This document shows positions 44,854 through 64,000 of a stretch of 64,000 bases of DNA, in pieces. A program made the translations under genes and the position numbers. The stretch comes from Montifringilla adamsi (Eukaryota > Chordata > Aves > Passeriformes > Passeridae), in assembly GCA_017590115.1 (NCBI GenBank), contig JAGGNK010010225.1, positions 992,001 to 1,056,000 of the forward strand. Direction: 5' to 3'. The notes under the pieces were generated by a model. That model was not told where the DNA came from, ran no database searches, and worked only from the letters and a program-made list of their open reading frames with translations. Within the stretch, counting starts at the first letter, position 1; the number at the start of each line of letters is the position of its first letter.

Positions 44854-47800
44854 AGGGCAGTGCCTGGGGCTGCCGTAGCTACAGCCCTGCTGTCAGCCAG
44901 GGAGGTGATGACACTCCCTCAGCCAAAACCCTCCTCTTTTAAGTGGCCAGGTGGCACTGCCTCAGGCAGCCAGCAGCCTGGGCTGCAGGCAGCCAAATGC
45001 AGACAGAGATCACGGCGAGCCGCTCTGTGCTTTCTGCTCGGTCCAGACAAAGCACAGCACTTTCATCAAAAAGCCACAAAATCGGCCAGTTTGGCATGGG
45101 AAAACTTCACCTCCCTCCCAAGAAATGTTGTTCTTCCCCAGCATCAGAAGGTTTATCCACATCTGTAGCTTGTTCCAAACCTTAGGGTGGTGTTTCATGT
45201 CCTCTAGTTTTAGTGCTCCAGTTTGGAACCTCCCTTGGCAGACCCATCTGAGCAAGCACGCGTCAGCTGAGCTGGGATGATCCCCCCGTGCCCCATTACT
45301 CCTGCCCCACCAGGGGACAGGGGGGTGTCATGCCAGGGAGTTTGCACTGGGGCGGGGGCTCTGTCCCTGCTTCACCACCTCAGCCCTTGCCAAGCTTGTG
45401 TTGGGCAGGGATTGCAAACCTGTGATGGATGGATGAGCTGAGGAGGTGCCCGGTGCTGCTGCCAGAAACTGGTCATTTGTGTCACTGAAGCATTTTTATG
45501 TCCTCAAGAGTGTGCTGATGACTCAGACCATCTCTGGGGGCAATGCTGCTGTGCCAGCCTTCACTGGAGTGTGTGTGTGTCTGTGTACAGGGAACACTAC
45601 TGCCATGCTTTATGCTTTCCATCCTGTAGTTTGTATAGGGTGCTTTGGGTTTCTTAATTAATGAACTTCAGCAGCAGGAAAAAATTACAAGGCTGGGGCT
45701 CATGTCACCCATTTTGGGTTTGGAGATAACTCCTCCCTGTCAAAGGGAAAAGCAAGGCAACTCTCCCCATACCAGCCTTTTGTCTGCACTAACATTTTTC
45801 TGTACAAGCCTTCAGTATGAAGCCTTTCAAAGCCTGTACAGCCTTTCAAAACCAGGTACCTGGTGTGGTCTCCCATGTGACAGTGGGGTATTCACTTTTT
45901 GCCAGGATTTCCATTTTGCCTTGGCAAAGGAAGGTCTGCTTCTGCAGTCCTTCCCCTTTGTGAGCTCCTGCATTGAGTGCTTTGACTTTACCTATAATCT
46001 GGGTTTGCTCTGGGCACCTGTTGGCAGGGCAGTGGTGGTCATGAGGAATAAATCCAGGCTATGCCCCCAGCTGATCCTCTTGTTGTTTCATTCGCAGCAA
46101 AACCCCAAACAAAATGCTCGAGATGGCTTTTGACTCCTTTCAAAATCGCCAGGAGGTGCCCCCTTGCAGAAAGGCAGGGGGATGCCAGCTGTGAGCTCCC
46201 GTGTTGGTATGGAGAGCATGCTTGCAGCCAGCTTCTTGTTGGATCCGGCTGCTGCACATGCCCGACCTGCCGCAGCGGAGAGGGCTGGGGGATGACTGCA
46301 TTACAGAAACATCTTCTTTCTTCTGGCTTCAAAATCTGCCAGAGAGTAGTTTCCAGTTGCTGTTGTTTGCCTAGGATGAGGCACTCTAAATACGAGGGGC
46401 TGATTACGCTGTGTTAATCCTCTGGAGTCGATTCCAAAAGCCTCAATTACCCCTTCTTTTCCAGTGCTCAGTAACTCCACTCCACCTGCAGCTTCTTGCC
46501 TTGCCCTGAAGGAAAAGCTCCTTTTCTGTGAGCCTGGCTGCACCAATGCTCATACCTGGTTTGCTCTGCTTGCTCACCCCATGTGTTTTGCTAGGAGAAG
46601 AAGCAGGCTGGGAGTGGCTGCCAGCAGGCTTTGGCCAGGATGGGGTCTGCAGGACACAGGCAGCACTCAGAGCCAAGTGGCAAGCAGTTTTCTTCCCCTT
46701 TTTTTCTCTTTTAGATGTAATGGCTTAACAGGAAGAAAACAGGGTTGCCTTTCTGCAGCTGAGGCCAGGGCTGGTATGAACAATTCTGTTTTGAAGAAAG
46801 CCCACAGGGCTGAAAGGCCCCGCTGTCCTCCTCCTTCTCCCTCCCCTTTGGAATCCCACGAATGCACTTTCCTGCTCTCCAGGAAGGGGAAAAACCTGAC
46901 AGTCAGCACAGGGAAACCCAACTGTCTGACTTGGGCAACTTCCACTGAAACTCCAACAAGGGAATCCAGTACTATTCCTTGCCAACACCCCAAAGAGACT
47001 TTTGTGAGCCCCCACTGGGCACCAAGCAAGCATTCCTGTTCCCTGGTGCTGCCCACCAGATAGAAAAGAAAACTGAAAATAAATGTATCAAAATCCCTCC
47101 TCCCCAAGATATAGAAAAAACATGACCCCTGATAAAATAAATAAAACCAAACTGAATGCCAAAATGTGTGAGAGTTTTAGCAGCATTCCAGGCATTCACA
47201 AGCAGGATTGGCAAACTCATCAAGAGGAGGAGGAAATAAAATGTGATTTTATTGTAATGTATTCCTCCCCATATTAAATACAGCCTAGAACACATTGCAA
47301 GAGGGACATGGCTTTCCAGCACCTCTGTTCTTTGCCTCTGTTATGTGCAGAGGAGCTGCAGCAGCACAGCCCCTCTGGGGGTGCCAAACCAGAGCTGGTG
47401 AGCAGCCCAGAGCAGCAAGAGAAGCTACCTGGCTGAGGGGAGTGGTGAGGAAGGGGCTCCATGACTCCCAGATTTCAGTTCTTATGTCCCTGGGTTTGGA
47501 CATCCCAAAGGAGTCAGCTGCTAAGCTATGGTCTGTGGCTGGGAACCTGCTGAGGAGCAGGACGGTCAGCTCCAGAAAACCACAGGAACAAAGCACATTC
47601 TTCTTCCCCAGAAGAAACTCAGGACTGGAGGCAGTTTGTGTGTGGGACTTGAAGGGAAGGAGTCCAGCCCACGGGCCAGGGGCTGCTGCCCTCTTCCAAA
47701 GCATCCCCCGTACAAGCCCTCAGAAACAAAGGCAAGACTGTTTCAAATGAGCGGGTCATGAGGCGCAGATGTTGCACAAAGGCAAGCCACATCTGTTTCA

Positions 47801-50800
47801 CTGGGGAAGGGGCCCCCTGCTTGCTGCTTCAGCAGGCAGATGGGAAAGCTGCTCTGAAAACTTACAGAGCTGAGTGCAACAGGCTGGCCGGGAAACTGGG
47901 ACGAGGGGAGGGGGAAAAGGGAAACCTGGCAGGAGCCTGCACGGTAGTGGTGGAGTGAGGGAGCAACAGCCTCCCAAAAGTGCTGCTTTCCCTCCTTGAC
48001 GTCCCTGCCAGGAATTTCTAGGTTGTGCTGCTCTCATGTAAGTGTGAGGGTTAGGGCAATGAGCAGAAGGAGAGCAGGGAAGATGAGGAGGACCTCCCTT
48101 GTCCCCTGAGGATAGTAGGACAGTCGTGCATTCAGGGCTGCCCAGGTTCTCACTGTCCCCTGTGAACATGGGATGCTGTTTCAGATCCTCAGTGATCTGG
48201 ATGATTTGGGTGCAGGTTGATATCACCTTTAATGATGAAAAGTAAGGGAGATGTTTGCACATGCAAATGAAAGCAGACCTGTGCATCTCAGTGATGTGTT
48301 CTGAAAGACTTCCATCAGTCTCCTGGGAGAAGTAGAAGATCCAGCTAAGTGCAAGAGTCTGCAGAAAAAGCCCTGACTCTGAACTTAAACAGGAGAAAGA
48401 TAAGGCATCTGAAAGCTTTTAGTTTGCTTACTTTAAGCAGAAGAAGTGTGGCACCCTGGAGACTCTTTATTTTTGTGGTGCTTTATGGTGACTTCTGGGA
48501 TTAAACCAGAGTGGACCTGCACTGCACTGTACATAGCACCAGGATGAAACTCCCTGTCCATCCCACACAGAGCTGAGTCTTAACTGTCTGCAAGCTGAGA
48601 TTTACACAGTGGGAGTGAGGGGAATTTTGACTCTTTCCTTTTGCTCAGTGAAAATCACATGATTTTGGGGTAAGGACAATGTCATCACAGGACAAGCAAG
48701 TCCCTGCTGGTACCCTGCAGAGCTTTAGTCCACACCAGGTACAGGACAAGGTGTGTGTCCCCTCTGGGTCCCCCCAAGCAGCAGCCCTGACCTTGAGTGC
48801 ATCAGCTGCACCCCATGGTGTGGTGTCCTCCAGCCAGGTGCTGGCCATCTGTTTCCTTCAAGGTGTGTCCTCTGTCTCCTGCTCCAGGTCTTCCTTCTTC
48901 AGAGATATTGAGCAGGACATTTGGAATGCTGGGAGCCTTGCCACTCTTGTAAGCTACTCTAGAGAGGGCAGGGAGTTTACAAGCCTGTGTTTCTGCTGTA
49001 CTTCTTTGGTGCACAACTCATCTGGGAGCAGACGGTGCAATGGGAATAGCAGTGTTAAACAGAGCAGTTTGCAGCTATGGCTGAAGATTTTGCTCAAAAT
49101 GGTCCTTTGGATGGTGGATGTGTGAGAAGGGGCTGTGCTTAGCCTATGGCTGTGCAGAGAAGAAACTCCAGGGCAAGGAGCCTCCCAAAAACTGGAAATA
49201 GTCACTCTGGGTGGGAGGTTTAGAGCAAGAAACAGGATATTTCATCCCTGGGAAGCAAAAAGCTCGAGGAGCTGCTGCAGGGCCTGGAGCCAAGGACACT
49301 CCAGGTTATTACTAGAGAGAGGCTGTGGAGCTTGAAGTTTTCCAGGTTTTTGTAATTTGCTGTCCCAAGGCCATAGTGATAACTGGGAAGGGCTGTGAAG
49401 GCAACATTATTTGGGAAGTTAAAGGTGGTGTGTTGGCACCATCCCTTTGAAGTCAGTGCTCAGCCTGAACAGGGCCAACACTGTCTGATCCACTTATGCT
49501 GCTGCCAGAGTGCTGCCCTCTGCTAGTGCAAAGCACGCTTGTCTTGCACTTAGGCTATAAATGATCCCAGAAGCTTTGCAGACTGTCCAAAATTTAGCAA
49601 AGTACAGCATGTTTTAAGGTTTCGTCCCAGGCAATTTAACTCGGTCATTTTCTGGTTTGGTTTTGGACATGTTGGTGGGGAGGTTTGTGTGTCAGCTCTG
49701 AGGACTTTGCTGACTCTGCAGGGAAGGACCCAGCACCGTGTGGTGATGTGTCACATTTCCATCTCCCCAGCTTCAGCTGACCCAATGTTTGCTGTGACTC
49801 TTTTGCAGGCTTTATGGGAGCAGTCCCCTTTCCCACCTTCCCAGTGCCTGGCTTGAGCTTCCCAAGCCACTTGTGTGGAGGTGGGGCTGGAGGAGCACCT
49901 TGAACAGACAGGCATGGCCTACCTGCCACATCCCTGTCCTGGAGCCAAGCCAGATGGTCTTCAGGGTATCTGCAGAGTGCCAAAATGTAGTGATGTCATG
50001 GTTCTCCCCTCTGGAAAAGCATTTTTGAGGAAAAAAACTCATCTCTGGGGGAAAAAAGCCCAGACACAAAGCTGGTGTGGGTCTGCTAGGAATTGCAGCC
50101 ACTTTGATGGATCATGTAGCCAAATGAAGGGCTATCTTATTCTTCATGCCCCATGGGGATGTGGGTGCAGGCAAGTGTGGGTAGAGCTGTGCCCATGTAC
50201 TAGAGGAGCACGGCAGACCTGCCCTCCTGGGGAGCCACTCTGAGCCAGAGCTACCTTTGGGACTGGCAATCATCATTTAATAGCTGTCTTTAAAATCCCA
50301 CTCTGCCAGCCGTCTATCTTCCCTGAGCAGGATAATATAGGAAGGCATTTATGCACTTGAGTGATGGGCCATAGACCCTGCCAAGCATTTCCCTCTGCTC
50401 AGACTTGCCCAGAGTCACTCCAGGGATGAAGAGGTTTTGTCTTGCTTCCATGTCCTTCCTCTGCATGGTTATAGGTCTCCAGCCCACATGCCATGCCCTT
50501 AATAAACCAAGAAAACCTCCTGCACAGTACGAAAAGGAAGAGGCTGCTCCAGTCCCAGGTCTGATTGACGTGCCCGCTCTCCCATTGCACCGGGAGCTGC
50601 CGCAAGCACCATGTGTGGGTGCAAGGCTCTGGAGGCATTCCCAGAGGTGGGGGGCAGGCAGACGAGGTTTCCCACATGTTTTTCAAGCAGTCTTTGTTAA
50701 AACTGGTCACGGCAGGCTGCACCTCCTGCTGCCCAGGCGGTTTTGCGGTTCATTGGGCGGGCAGCGAGAGTGGGGCCGGGAGGGTGAGCAGAGCCCTGTG

Positions 50801-53800
50801 TGCTGCACCCCCTGTGCAGAGCACACCCCTCTCAGTGTGCACCCAGATAAATGCATGGGCCTGCCTTCAACCTGCTCATTGCCTTTGGCAAAGTCCTCTG
50901 AGCTTGGGAGTCTAGGGCAGGCAGGTGGCCAAGAGTGACATGGCCATGGCTGAGCCATCCTGACTCCTTTGGGCACCTCTTTGGGACGGTGGGATTTACT
51001 GCTGAAGGCATCTTGCAGTGCCAGTGCAGGGGCAGGAGGATTCTTCTGCATGCCAGAGGAAAGCAGGAATCAATCCAGTTTTCAACAGCCACGTATTTCC
51101 GTGTCGTCTTTCTAGTCTCAGGGCTGTTTCTTACATTCTTGGATAATGAAGTTTGGGGTTTGTTTTTCTTTTCTTTCAAGCTCAACAAAGCCAATTTGAT
51201 GCACTTTGAAAAGAAATTGGAAACAGGCTTCTCTGCTTCAAATTCTGCCAAGGTTCAAGTGTCCTGGGAATACAATGTCAAGGATAACCCTCCCCCACCT
51301 CACCCCCAACAAGACTTAGAAAGTTTTATCTCCTAGCATCTAAGCTGCATAGCTCTCCACTGTGCCTTTAGAGCCTGGCCTGTGCTGTATGTCTCTCTGA
51401 TAAGTGAGAATATATATTATTTACTTATTGGCATCCTGGAACAAGTAGTACCTCTCTTAAGCCTTTTTATGGATTTTGCCTGCTGGGAAAAGGACCTAAT
51501 TTCTGGCAAAGACATGCTGTACTGTCAGTATGTCAGCCTGGCAAAGCAGAGCTGTACGTATGGTTTGCATTTCGGGTTGAATCAAAGCCACAGCTTAAAC
51601 TGCAGCATTTTTTTTACAGCATGGGCTCAGAGAAAGGCTCTTTGGAAAACTATTTACCCAGGGCTTGTAAATACAGTATTATTTCTGCAATGTTTTATCA
51701 CCTAGGTTATTATTAAATTTGCAATATCAACCACCAGAAATAACAGAGAGACTGTACTTGCACCTTTTTTGTTTCTTTTTGTTGTTGATGTGGCAGGGAA
51801 ACTCTGAGCAGCACTGGGGAAAGGAGCCTGTGCTGGCCCTTGCCCAGCTTCACAGCCCAGGGTTTCGAGTTCAGGGTGGGAGAGCAATGGGGCTCTAACT
51901 TGTGATGCCCAAACCCGAGCTCACTGACAAGGAAGACAAAGTGGGTTTGGACAATAATGATTCCTTAACCACTTGGACTGTAAACTGACTTGACATTAAA
52001 AAGCCAGCAATCGTTGCCATCCATTTGGCATACTCTGTTCTCTGGCTGTGGGTTTAAAAGGATTTTTCCTGCAGTGCTTTGAAGGTTCTCCATGTGGCTC
52101 CCACATGCATTCCTCCCCCAGGATACTGGAAGTTTTGGCAGACAGGCTTTTTAGATACCCAGAGATGGTATAATCAACCGGAGGGTTATTATCAGCTGGA
52201 TAACAAAAACAATCACCCTGAAAATCCTCCGTGCTGAAGAATAGGGTTACAGGGGTTTTTGGTGAGAGTGGGATGGGCTGTGTCTCTCCAGAAGGGTGGG
52301 ACAGGGGAGGTGCTGGGAAAACATGCCCAAGAAAGCACAGATTGGGAAGGGACTTGGCTCTGTGCAGAAGGGAATACTGAGATTTACAGTTAGCCCTATC
52401 CTCTGGGATTGATGCCATAGATACCACTGCTGTTAATTCAGCATACTTTGAGGCCAGAGGAACTGTGAGGCACTTACAGTGATGATTAGAAAGGAGTGTG
52501 GGTATCAGGATGCCAGGATCAGCCCTTTATATGCCACAGAGTTATTTTACTATGGTTAAACTAGGATTTAGACATTGCACCTCCCCTAAACTCGTTTGGG
52601 AGGCCAGACATGGATTGCAGGTGTTTGGGAAAGAATGTGTGTCTGCACTCTGCAGAATTTGCTTGAAATCTGGGACATGAAGGTTTTGAGTAGCTGAGCT
52701 TGGGTGTTGCCTGTGTCACTTGGCGTTGGCTGTGATTCCACAGCAAATCATTATCCCATTCAAGTAGGAGAGAGCTGGGATCACAACCAGCCTCTTGACA
52801 GAAGTCCTGCTGCCCCTCAGGGTGCTTAGGGGTGCTCACACTCATCCCCTCCCCAGGGAGGCACCTAAGACAATGATTTAGCCATGTAGTTTGATGCCTG
52901 GGACAGTTAATGCCAAGCCTTGAATAACCCTGCTTGTGATTTAGGACAGGACATCCCTCTCTGGACAGCCTCACCCTAGCCTAGGTCCTTTCCACTCTGG
53001 GAAGAGATAAAGCAGAGGTCCCCTGGCAGGTCCCAAAGACCTGTACCAGGCAGCCCCTGGTTCCTGGCAGAGGCTGCTGTAAACCCTGTCTGAAAAAGAG
53101 CATTTATATTTTGCTGCACTACATTGTGTTTCTGGGAGAGAAGGAATTAAGTGAGAGCTATAAAGCGGAATCACTCCAGGTGCACCATCAGTAGCTCTTA
53201 TAAACTGCATTAAGTCTGCTCAGTCCTTGAAAGGGAGGCATGGAAGGAACACCCCTATGGTTGGGGCCAGCGAGTTGGTGCCTGCTCTTACCCCCCTCAG
53301 CTGATGCAGTGTCTTTCAAGGGACCTGGCTCCTCACCAGGGGGCTGTCTGAAGCAGTCTCCCCAAGCTGAGGACATGAAGCCTGGTGGATTTTACGCTGG
53401 TGCTGTGTCAGCTCATAAGCTCATGCACTGGGGTTGCCCGTGGCAGCCGCTCATGGGGCAGGAGTTGTGCTGGTGGTGGGTCCCTGTGGTCAGTGGGAGC
53501 CTGTGGTCCTAAAAGCCCCACAGCTGAAATGCTTTTGCTTGCCCAGCTGCTTTCTGGAAGTAATTCTGGCTGCTGGCTCTCACCTCCCCAGCTTTTTAGC
53601 TCTTTTTTTTCCAAGCTTTTCCTCTTATAAACAGTCTCTTATCCCTTCTTTGGCAATATATTGTCCTACTGTGTCTGCCATGGATATGCTTGTGCTTCCA
53701 AAATAAATAATTGGAAAAAAATGTATCCACTTGACCATCGCCTTGACTCCCACAAAGTGTGGGTTTGAGCTGCTTGGAAATGCCTGTTGAAAACAGAGAA

Positions 53801-53927
53801 GTGGTGCCAAGGTGCTTTTTGTGGCTCCTGCCTCCTGAAGTGTGTGAGGCTGCCCAAACCCAAGTGAATGAGGCGTGGGTGCAGCATGGTCCAGGGACTG
53901 GATTGGCTTGGAGAATGTCTGCCATCT

Positions 53928-54220
53928 GCCAGGGATGGGGCCTCCACAGCTTATCTGAGCAACCTGTTCCAATGCCTCAACACTCTCACAGCTAAGAATT
54001 TTTTCCTAATGTCTAATCTGAACCTCTCTTTCAGTTTAAAGTCCTTTTCCCTTGTCCTGTCACTCCACATTCTTGTAAGAAATTCCTCTCCAACTCTCCT
54101 GTGGGCCCCTTTAGGCACAGGAAGGTGCTGTAAGTTCTCCCCAGAGCCTTTTCTTCTCCAGTCTGAATAACCCTGGTTCTCTCAGCCTGTCTTCATAGAG
54201 GTGTTCCAGCCCTCCAGGAG
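53928..54220 (-). repeat. CR1 LINE fragment, minus orientation
   Basis: In reverse complement this is CR1 3' sequence: the + strand shows 'gcaacctgttccaatgcct', 'tttttcctaatgtctaatct', 'cccttgtcctgtcact' and 'ttcttctccagtctgaata'. The 3' terminal bases are missing on the left. It lies about 0.5 kb before the first recognised GASK1A exon. Confidence 0.88.
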
Positions 54221-60336
<6,116 letters not shown>

Positions 60337-63300
60337 ACCGACCTCCAGCTGGATCAAAGTGCACATCCCAGCAGCTGTGGATGTACCTCATGCCCTTGGC
60401 ATGGACCTTATGAGGCTCCGTGCTGGTGCTGGGCTCTCCACAAGGTGTTTCCCCTCACCTTGTAGGATGACCTGGAGTAGCAGATGGAATCACAGGGAGT
60501 AGGAAAGATGGGGAGGAGATGTCTCCTAAGACAAGCCACAACTGCTTGAGAAAGGCAACAGTCATCAAGTTATGGTCTCAGCACGGATTTGCAAAGGGAG
60601 GGCACATCCGTGAGGTTTTTTGGGTGCCTTTACTCACACGCACACAAACACACACACAGCAACTGTAGAAACTGGAGTTCAACTGGGCAGTTGAACAGCT
60701 CACAGGGACCCTGGAAAGAGTTAAAAAAGCAGTGGAAGAAGTCACTGGCAGCCTTTCCATGGCTTTTTGATGATGTCTTCGCTATTTCCTAAACATGCCA
60801 GACAGAGAGGCAGGAGGAAAGCAGTGGGGAGCTTTCTAAGTGGATTAAACAAAGACAAGACACTAGAGCTGAGCTCTGCCTTTCCCCCTGCAGAAGAGGT
60901 GATGTGTGCCTGCGAGTGAGCGTGAGCCACTGCCTGAAGCTGAGACTAGGCAGGACCTTGAAGCTCAGCAGCACTGGGCAGCAGCTGCCCTCACAAAGCC
61001 CATGGTACCATCCCCAGTGAGAGCCACTGCTCTGTGCCATGTGCCATGGTCCATGCATGTGCCTTGGTGGGTCTGGGCTGCTGACAATGCTCTCAATGTC
61101 AGATTTGAAGATTTAAATCTCTCGTTTGCTCTTTGCTTTCACTGTCAGGGGATTAAAGGCAAAACTACCCCACCTCTGAAAAGCACTCCTGGCTGCTCTC
61201 CTGGGCATGACTGCATGTAACTCTTCCCCAGGCTTGCAGAAATATGTTTTAACAAAAATGCCAAGCTATTTTAGCAGAAGGCAGTCGAGTGCAAAATGCT
61301 TTCTGAGCATGCTGGCACCTCCAGCAGAGCCCATCCTGTTCCTGTCACCCCTCAGGCTCTATCCCAGCAGCCCATTCTGATGAAGCACAGCAGCATCGCA
61401 GCTAGGCAGGTCCTCAAGTGTCAGGGCTGAGAGATAATTCAAAATCAGAATGAACAGGAGGAAAAGATATGCAGGGATGGGCTCCATCATTCCCTGCAGT
61501 GTGCTTCCCAGCTGAGGCATGCAGTCAGTGTTTGCCTGGAGCACTCAGTTCCTGGCCTGTGGGTTTATGGTTTGCCACCAGAAGACTTTTTAAAGGCCTC
61601 CATTTCTCCAGTGTTACAGGCAGAGTGTCCATTGCTTCAGGCACTCCAATTCCAGTTCAAGCCTTTGGAAATTCTCAGTGAGACTGGCATTGTCACTCAG
61701 CTGCACCACGGTACAACTGCCCCATTGCAATAGTTTTGGAGAACATGGCCACCCATGCAGTGGGAGAGGAAAAGCTGGGTATGGATACCTTCCCTGCTCC
61801 ATCCTTGTCAGCACTATGTCTGTTTGAGAGCCTGCAAGGGGATGCTTTAACACCCATGCTGATAAGCACAGACAATTACCTTTTTTCCCCTTTTCCCTCT
61901 TGCTGAAGAGAGGGTGAAGCGGGACGTGGGTGACATGAATAAACAGGCAGGCACAAGTGCTCTCAGGAAGCATCAGCACTCAGCATCACAGGCACAGCAG
62001 TATCCAAAGTGCCATCAGCTTGTTCCTGGAGTCCTGCCCTCCAATTAGCCAGGGAGGCCCTTTCCCCCGGCACTCTCTCCACCCAAATAGGGTGAATTAT
62101 CACCCTATTTGCTGTGCCGTGAGATGGATGACGGTCATGGAAACCCGGCTAAAGCCTGAATCATGAGGATTTATTACTGGGAGGTGAGCTTAGCTTGTGA
62201 GCTTGAAAGAGAACGAAATAACTCATCCTGGCTCCTATGAAAAGCCATACCCAGGCATGGCTGTGTAGGATTAAAGGATACTAAATGTAACAAAATTAAA
62301 TCCAAAAAATATGCTTGGAAAAACAGGTAACAAGAGCATTAGTTACGATGTACAGCATAAGTCAGAGTCTTGCTTTTTTCTCAATGAAGTGAGAAGTTTC
62401 ATCAAAGGAGAGGTTTTCATACCATGTGAGCCAAGTTCTCAGCGAGAATCAAGAGACAGGTGGGGCTCTGTGCAGTGGCCAAAGCTGTGGACATTGCTGA
62501 GCTGGACCAGAGCTTTTGCCTTGCCTCTGGTTGCATCTGCTCTACCTTAACATTGCCCAAGACAGTGGGGATTTTTGCATTTCTCTAGCTGTAATGTGAG
62601 TTTGCTGGCTAAACACATGTGGGAACATCTGTAAGCAGTTATACATGTGAATAAAAATCCCTCGTGATTTAACAAAGAGCCATGTATGGATAAATGAGAG
62701 AAGCAAAAGCCAAGATCTTGCTGAGACTGATCATTAATCTTCTTTAATTAGTCCATTTTTCCATGGGCTTGCTTATGTAACCAGCACAGGCTCTGAACTG
62801 CAGTCATGGTTGTTCAGAGGGATCCTGTGGCCTGCTTGCATCAGCCTTTACCCTGTCGTGTTGGGTTTGCTCCAGCTATCAGCATGTCATATTTCCTATG
62901 ACAAACTTACTGTTATGGTTGTAACTTCTTTATAGTTGGAAATATTCCTGTGGGGCCATGCTTGACAAACTAGATTTCATCTGAGCAGGGATGTTGTTTT
63001 ACCGAATTTTACTGCACGTCATCACAGATCGTGTTGGGGTGGGGTCACAAAGAAAGGTGGCTGCAGGATGGCTTTGTCTCTAAGAAGGCAGCAGCAGCTC
63101 AGCAAGGGAAAAGCCAGTGGAGAGACAAGAGCTCCTTGGCAGGGGGGAATCCCTGAAACACCCTCCTGCTCACCTGTGGCACCTTGGAATGTGCTTTGAG
63201 AACTGCATTTGGGAGCACGGGCACACACCTCCGCAGAGCTCCAGCGGGAGGGAACTGCTTCATTCCACAGTGATCCGTGTTTCACAGCTCTCTGGCTGTG

Positions 63301-64000
63301 CACACCTCTCAGCTGGCAGAAAATAGGGCTGGGGGTGGGCAGGCAGGGCCAGACTGGCTCCAACCTGCCGAGCACACACGCTCACACGTGCAAACACGCA
63401 CCGTGTCACTGCTCCTGTTCAGCCTGATCTTCGCACCCAAAGCTGGTGATCCCTGGCACGCCCGCAGCCTGCTCCAGTGCTTTGCTGGCCTCACCCTCTG
63501 TAAACGAAATGCCCATTTGCTGCACTTCAGGGCCATTTCTTGAGCTGGACACAGGACACTAAGTAGGCTTTTCTGCAGCCCCGTATGGGCCTCGCAGAGC
63601 AGCCCCAGCACTTGCTGAACCCACCCAGTGGCCAGGGTGACACCATTGGGGTGGCACTTGGGGGTGAGATGATGAGCCATCCTTGTGCTTCCTTCCCCTT
63701 AAGGGTGGGTTGTCACAGGTGACACTCAGAGACCCCACAGGGTGCTCTGCTAAACCCACCCAAGCATCCCTGTGCTGCACAGGGGAAGCGTGGGCTGACT
63801 GCTGCCTGAAAGGCACTGGCTAGCAAGTAAATCCAAATTCATTGTTAAATCTCTGTATATAAAAATAATCTGGCTTTTAGAAAGCAATTTATTTATTCTT
63901 TCAGTACTTACTTAAATATTTATGCGAAAAAGGGGAAAAAAAAGTCTGCTCTGACATAGGATTATTGTTGTAACAACAGTCTTTGAGATTAATGGAAGTA
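60337..64000. other. GASK1A 3' flank
   Basis: Probably contains the GASK1A 3'UTR. Candidate poly(A) hexamers are ATTAAA at 60844-60849 and 61152-61157 and AATAAA at 61938-61943. A perfect inverted repeat lies at 62084-62111. A CA-rich stretch is at about 60637-60659. No other gene was recognised to the window end. Confidence 0.6.
62084..62111. repeat. Perfect 12-bp inverted repeat, 4-nt loop
   Basis: CAAATAGGGTGA, loop ATTA, then TCACCCTATTTG. The arms are exact reverse complements. It lies about 1.7 kb past the GASK1A stop. There is no T run after it, and no transposon ends are apparent around it. Confidence 0.85.

Larger units (their letters stand above)
39378..53927. other. Intergenic region between solo LTR and GASK1A
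   Basis: About 14.5 kb. Open frames of up to about 200 codons occur (for example 46464-47063 and 50405-50938), but none resembles a known protein and many overlap on both strands. It contains a (TCTCC)n tract at 43172-43214 and a 33-bp tandem duplication at 44788-44853. GC content rises toward GASK1A. Lowly expressed non-coding RNA genes cannot be excluded. Confidence 0.6.

Noticed and set aside
46464..47063. 199-codon open frame between RPL14 and GASK1A
   Set aside because: No recognisable domain, overlaps frames on the other strand, and shows no splice or promoter context.
50405..50938. 177-codon open frame with a hydrophobic start
   Set aside because: The apparent signal-like N-terminus is followed by unstructured composition with no family match. 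A minus-strand frame covers the same DNA. Conservation data would be needed to revive it.

Overview
This is vertebrate nuclear DNA, most likely from a bird and probably a songbird. Three split genes, all on the + strand, have vertebrate GT-AG introns. The interspersed repeats are avian: 5'-truncated CR1 LINEs plus endogenous-retrovirus LTRs of types I associate with passerines. No bacterial, viral or organellar gene organisation is visible. The bird call rests on the repeats and on my memory of the protein families, because no search could be run.

Layout. 1-5380 is intergenic, with one CR1 and a diverged local duplication. About 5390-5960 is a CpG island, the likely promoter and non-coding first exon of ENTPD3. 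Nine coding exons between 9468 and 24616 encode ENTPD3, a two-pass cell-surface nucleotidase (511 residues as assembled). About 24617-28290 is 3' flank plus a composite LTR block that ends a few hundred bases before the RPL14 CpG island. RPL14 (ribosomal protein L14, 178 residues, six coding exons) lies at 28644-32739. Its introns carry two CR1s, one with a 143-bp tandem duplication. About 22 kb of intergenic DNA follows, with an intact-looking 391-bp solo LTR at 38987-39377. GASK1A (FAM198A), a Golgi-associated Fam20-like kinase-family protein, has four recognised coding exons between 54749 and 60336. The remainder to 64000 is 3' flank.

The genes do not form a pathway. One is a surface ecto-nucleotidase, one a housekeeping ribosomal gene and one a secretory-pathway kinase-like gene. 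RPL14 shows housekeeping architecture: a CpG promoter with paired NRF1-like sites, a pyrimidine-rich start region, a first coding exon containing only the ATG, and a poly(A) signal overlapping the stop codon. ENTPD3 has long introns, as expected for a regulated membrane protein.

I found no convincing previously undescribed system. The items most worth a second look are the RPL14 stop/poly(A) overlap, its lineage-specific repeat tail, the duplicated CR1 in its intron 1, the solo LTR, the LTR block next to the RPL14 promoter, the uncertain N-termini of ENTPD3 and GASK1A, and two perfect hairpins.
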